Below are positions 6,946-8,845 of a stretch of DNA of 8,845 nt, piece after piece. The stretch's first letter is position 1. Each line of letters starts with the position of its first letter. The notes beneath the pieces were generated by a model. That model did no database searches, was not told the origin of the DNA, and saw only the letters and a program-made list of their open reading frames with translations. The stretch is from Sulfurovum sp. Lineage in GTDB: Bacteria > Campylobacterota > Campylobacteria > Campylobacterales > Sulfurovaceae. The stretch is taken from contig JALWME010000268.1 in assembly GCA_027083995.1 (NCBI GenBank), forward strand, positions 1-8,845, written 5' to 3'. The translations under genes and the position numbers were made by a program.

Positions 6946-7383
6946 TTATTCTCCTGTTCTGATGATTAGACTTCTGGGTAAATCAAAAGTTTTTATCATC
7001 TCTTCTTCTTTTTTACGCATAGTGCCATCATCTACTTCATGGTCAAAACCAAGTAGATGCAACATACCATGAATGAAAAGTAAAGAAATTTCATCTTCTT
7101 CACTATGTCCTAACTCTTTGGCTTTTTGAGTAACATATGATGAAGAAATAACGATAGACCCCAATGGCATGTCAAAGCTTATCTGTTCAGCAAATGCAGT
7201 ATCTATAGGGAAAGAGAGTACATCTGTTGATGCTTCCTTCCCTCTATGCTCAAGGTTTAGGCTTTTCATCGTAGCATCATCAGTGATGATAAGTTCTACA
7301 TCCTTGGCACTAAGGCTTGAGGCTATCTTTTCCAATGCCCTTAGGTTAAAGTGAAGTGCTGTTTGATTATCCAAATCTATCAT
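6946..7383 (-). CDS. ybeY: Endoribonuclease YbeY (rRNA maturation factor)
   Basis: YbeY is a zinc-dependent cytoplasmic single-strand endoribonuclease that takes part in 16S rRNA 3'-end maturation and ribosome quality control. The 145-residue protein has the conserved RGKEASTDVLSFP segment (47-59) and the metal site HGMLHLLGFDH (105-115, ligands H105, H109, H115). Length is slightly below the usual 150-160. One difference: the strand usually read as GDIVIS in the family appears here as GSIVIS (75-80). The ATG is at 7383-7381; its ribosome binding site is weak. It is divergent from queC across 51 bases and is followed directly by the exchanger gene. Confidence 0.95.
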   Translation of the reverse strand: MIDLDNQTALHFNLRALEKIASSLSAKDVELIITDDATMKSLNLEHRGKEASTDVLSFPIDTAFAEQISFDMPLGSIVISSSYVTQKAKELGHSEEDEISLLFIHGMLHLLGFDHEVDDGTMRKKEEEMIKTFDLPRSLIIRTGE

Positions 7384-7391
7384 GCTCGAAG

Positions 7392-7411
7392 TTTACCCAA
7401 ATCTTGGTAAA
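7392..7411. repeat. Imperfect inverted repeat in the ybeY/queC divergent promoter region
   Basis: The left arm TTTACCCAA (7392-7400) and right arm TTGGTAAA (7404-7411) are complementary apart from one extra C in the left arm, around a three-base centre ATC. It fills the middle of the only non-coding gap between ybeY and queC and its right arm overlaps the probable queC -10 element. It could be a repressor operator or a hairpin in a leader; its function is unknown. Confidence 0.4.
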
Positions 7412-7413
7412 AT
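7405..7413 (+). promoter_or_regulatory. Likely extended -10 promoter element for queC
   Basis: TGGTAAAAT combines a TGn extension with a five-of-six match to TATAAT, ending 21 bases before the queC ATG. Transcription would start near 7420, giving a leader of about 15 bases that just contains the AGAGG ribosome binding site (7425-7429, five bases from the ATG). No -35 hexamer is obvious. The leader is too short for a preQ1 riboswitch. Confidence 0.4.
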
Positions 7414-7434
7414 GGCAGTAAAAAAGAGGCAAAG

Positions 7435-8097
7435 ATGTCTAAAGCTGTATGTATCATCTCTGGTGGCATGGATTCTGCATTATCTGCCAAGATAGCACAG
7501 AAAGAGGGCTATGAGATTATCGCTGTGCATTTTAACTATGGACAACGAACTGAAACTAAAGAAATAGAGTGTTTTCGTAAAGTCGCAACTTCTGTAAATG
7601 CCAGTAAAAGTTATGAGATAGACTTACCTTTTTTTGAAGACATAGGCGCTTCTGCATTGACCGATAAAAGTATAGAAGTCCCAACAGGAGGTATAGAAGA
7701 GGGGATACCTGTAACTTATGTGCCTTTTAGAAATGGTATTTTTCTCTCTATTGCAGCAGCTATTGCCGAAAAACATGGAGCGGAAGCACTTTACATTGGC
7801 GTGGTAGAAGAAGATAGCTCAGGATACCCAGATTGTAGAGAGAGCTACATAGAGCAGATGCAAAAGGCTATTAATCTTGGTACAAAAGATGAGACTAATC
7901 TGGAGATAAAAATGCCTTTGGTTTTTCTCAAAAAATCTCAAATTGTACAAAAATCCTTAGAACTTGGGGTGCCACTGGAGCATACATGGTCTTGTTATAA
8001 ATCAGAAGACAAAGCATGTGGGGTGTGTGACTCCTGCAGACTTAGACTAAAAGGTTTTGAGGAGGCAGAGCAGGTAGATCTCATTAGATATAGATAA
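7435..8097 (+). CDS. queC: 7-cyano-7-deazaguanine (preQ0) synthase QueC
   Basis: Converts 7-carboxy-7-deazaguanine to preQ0 with ATP and ammonia, in queuosine tRNA-modification biosynthesis; cytoplasmic. The 220-residue protein has the N-terminal PP-loop ATP motif SGGMDSA (9-15), FNYGQRTETKE (33-43), the VPFRN substrate segment (96-100), and a C-terminal zinc site made by C187, C195, C198 and C201 (CYKSEDKACGVCDSC). Length is typical. The ATG has AGAGG five bases upstream, and a TAA at 7408 closes the frame above. It stands alone here: no queD, queE or queF is adjacent, and the following gene is unrelated, starting 69 bases later on the same strand. Confidence 0.97.
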   Translation: MSKAVCIISGGMDSALSAKIAQKEGYEIIAVHFNYGQRTETKEIECFRKVATSVNASKSYEIDLPFFEDIGASALTDKSIEVPTGGIEEGIPVTYVPFRNGIFLSIAAAIAEKHGAEALYIGVVEEDSSGYPDCRESYIEQMQKAINLGTKDETNLEIKMPLVFLKKSQIVQKSLELGVPLEHTWSCYKSEDKACGVCDSCRLRLKGFEEAEQVDLIRYR

Positions 8098-8110
8098 GTA
8101 GGAATTTTAT

Positions 8111-8127
8111 TTTGTTATGGTTTGTTA
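8111..8127. repeat. Direct repeat TTTGTTA x2, ten bases apart
   Basis: TTTGTTA occurs at 8111-8117 and again at 8121-8127, exactly one helical turn apart, in the 69-base gap between queC and the sensor gene and 40-56 bases before its ATG. Direct repeats with this phasing are how OmpR/PhoB-type response regulators bind, so an operator is conceivable. In AT-rich DNA a chance origin is also quite possible. Confidence 0.3.
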
Positions 8128-8166
8128 CGCTTTTGTGTCATAGTAATAAAAAAGAGTTGGCAAATC

Positions 8167-8845
8167 ATGAAAAATATTTTTATTCCACAGGATGATTTTT
8201 CTTCCCAAGAGTGGATATTCCGTTATAAGGTAATGTCACTGCTTATTATGTCTTTTCTTATAGGCATACTTATTTTTTGTTTTAGTATCTATCGCTTTTC
8301 ACAAGGGTTATATGTCTTAGCTTTTACTGAATTTGCCTTTAGTATCTTTTTACTGCTTGCTTTTATTTTGCTCAAAAAAAATAAAAATTACTATATGGTT
8401 TTTGCAAAAATATTTTTTGTTTTTGTTTATGTTTTATTGATACTTGTATTTTTATATACCCCACAAAATGCCACGCGCTTTCACTGGATTCCTATTACTT
8501 TGGTGCTTATTTTCTTTTTACTCGATACAAAGGGTGGGTTGTTTTTTTTGGCAATCTTTTTATGTTTTATCTTTTACCTCATATTGACTGGTTATCCTTA
8601 TTCAGTAGTCGAATATATTACATGGATTACATCTTTAAGTGCACTTGGGCTGGTGATGTATTTTTATGAAAGAATTAAAGAAAATGAAAAACTAACCTTT
8701 TTGAAATATACATCAGAACTACAGGCAGAAGTCGATAAAAAAACAAAACACCTTGCCACAAACAATCAAAAACTACAGCTACTCAATGAGGAGTTGGAAG
8801 AGCGGGTACAAGAGGAAGTCACACAGCGACTTGAGCAGGAAAAGA
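8167..8845 (+). CDS. Membrane sensor protein, 5' part (probable histidine kinase; runs off window)
   Basis: An open frame from ATG 8167 continues past the right edge (226 codons visible). The product starts with a short hydrophilic stretch (MKNIFIPQDDFSS...), then about six membrane helices (roughly residues 22-42, 48-69, 79-97, 106-120, 123-141 and 148-167) joined by very short loops, so there is no sizeable periplasmic sensor domain. From residue 170 to the edge it is a charged coiled coil with heptads (LQLLNEELEERVQEEV near 203-218). This linker style leads into the kinase core of many Campylobacterota sensor histidine kinases, so that is the likely class; a diguanylate cyclase is the main alternative, since no catalytic domain is visible. 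The ribosome binding site (AAGAG, 8152-8156) is ten bases upstream and weak. Base composition is more AT-rich than its neighbours, with A8 and T8 runs. I do not recognise the membrane domain. Confidence 0.8.
   Translation, partial: MKNIFIPQDDFSSQEWIFRYKVMSLLIMSFLIGILIFCFSIYRFSQGLYVLAFTEFAFSIFLLLAFILLKKNKNYYMVFAKIFFVFVYVLLILVFLYTPQNATRFHWIPITLVLIFFLLDTKGGLFFLAIFLCFIFYLILTGYPYSVVEYITWITSLSALGLVMYFYERIKENEKLTFLKYTSELQAEVDKKTKHLATNNQKLQLLNEELEERVQEEVTQRLEQEK

Noticed and set aside
6214..6969. Plus-strand open frames opposite the exchanger gene
   Set aside because: The minus-strand frame encodes a complete exchanger with both alpha-repeats; the plus-strand frames are reverse-complement shadows with odd composition.
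7169..7354. Plus-strand open frame opposite ybeY
   Set aside because: A shadow of ybeY; serine-rich low-information translation and no start signals.
7384..7434. preQ1 riboswitch before queC
   Set aside because: The predicted leader is about 15 bases and I see no aptamer-like pseudoknot pattern; the inverted repeat lies at or upstream of the probable start of transcription.
1..8845. A mobile island, defence system, CRISPR array or RNA gene
   Set aside because: All genes are core metabolic, envelope, ribosome or sensor genes in close operon order; no transposase, integrase, repeat-spacer series or tRNA/rRNA sequence is seen.

Overview
The window looks like ordinary chromosomal core DNA from an AT-rich, Gram-negative member of the Campylobacterota, most like the free-living Sulfurovum/Sulfurimonas group. 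This placement is inferred from three things: low GC, dense same-strand packing with 4-base start/stop overlaps and several TTG starts, and the gene order rlpA-hisB-kdsC-lptC-lptA-engB-acetyltransferase-membrane protein-mrdA. No search was run. I see no mobile element, CRISPR array, rRNA or tRNA, and no gene-free stretch longer than about 70 bases.

Left block (1-5998, + strand): nine genes run head to tail with gaps of at most about 50 bases, several of them overlapping, so they probably form one operon or a few overlapping transcription units. They are the 3' part of rlpA (peptidoglycan lytic transglycosylase with a SPOR domain), hisB (histidine synthesis), kdsC (Kdo-8-phosphate phosphatase), lptC and lptA (LPS transport), engB (ribosome-assembly GTPase), a short ArgA-like GNAT acetyltransferase, a small polytopic membrane protein in the position of MreD, and mrdA (PBP2, elongation transpeptidase). 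Apart from hisB, engB and the acetyltransferase, the theme is envelope growth: Kdo supply for lipid A, LPS transport across the periplasm, and side-wall peptidoglycan synthesis. A likely internal promoter precedes lptA.

Middle block (6015-7383, - strand): ybeY (rRNA-processing endoribonuclease) is followed after one base by a YrbG-type sodium/calcium exchanger. This pair converges on mrdA, with only 16 bases between the stop codons.

Right block (7435-8845, + strand): queC (preQ0 synthase, queuosine pathway) diverges from ybeY across a 51-base region that carries an imperfect inverted repeat overlapping a likely -10 element. After queC comes the 5' part of a six-helix membrane sensor protein that enters a coiled coil and runs off the window. 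It is probably a sensor histidine kinase.

The window is mostly well-understood housekeeping. The points most worth a second look are the uncharacterised MreD-position protein, a Cys3-His set in PBP2 that may hold zinc, the cysteine-rich tail of the acetyltransferase, the hisB-kdsC coupling, the dyad in the ybeY/queC promoter region, and the novel-looking membrane input domain at the right edge.
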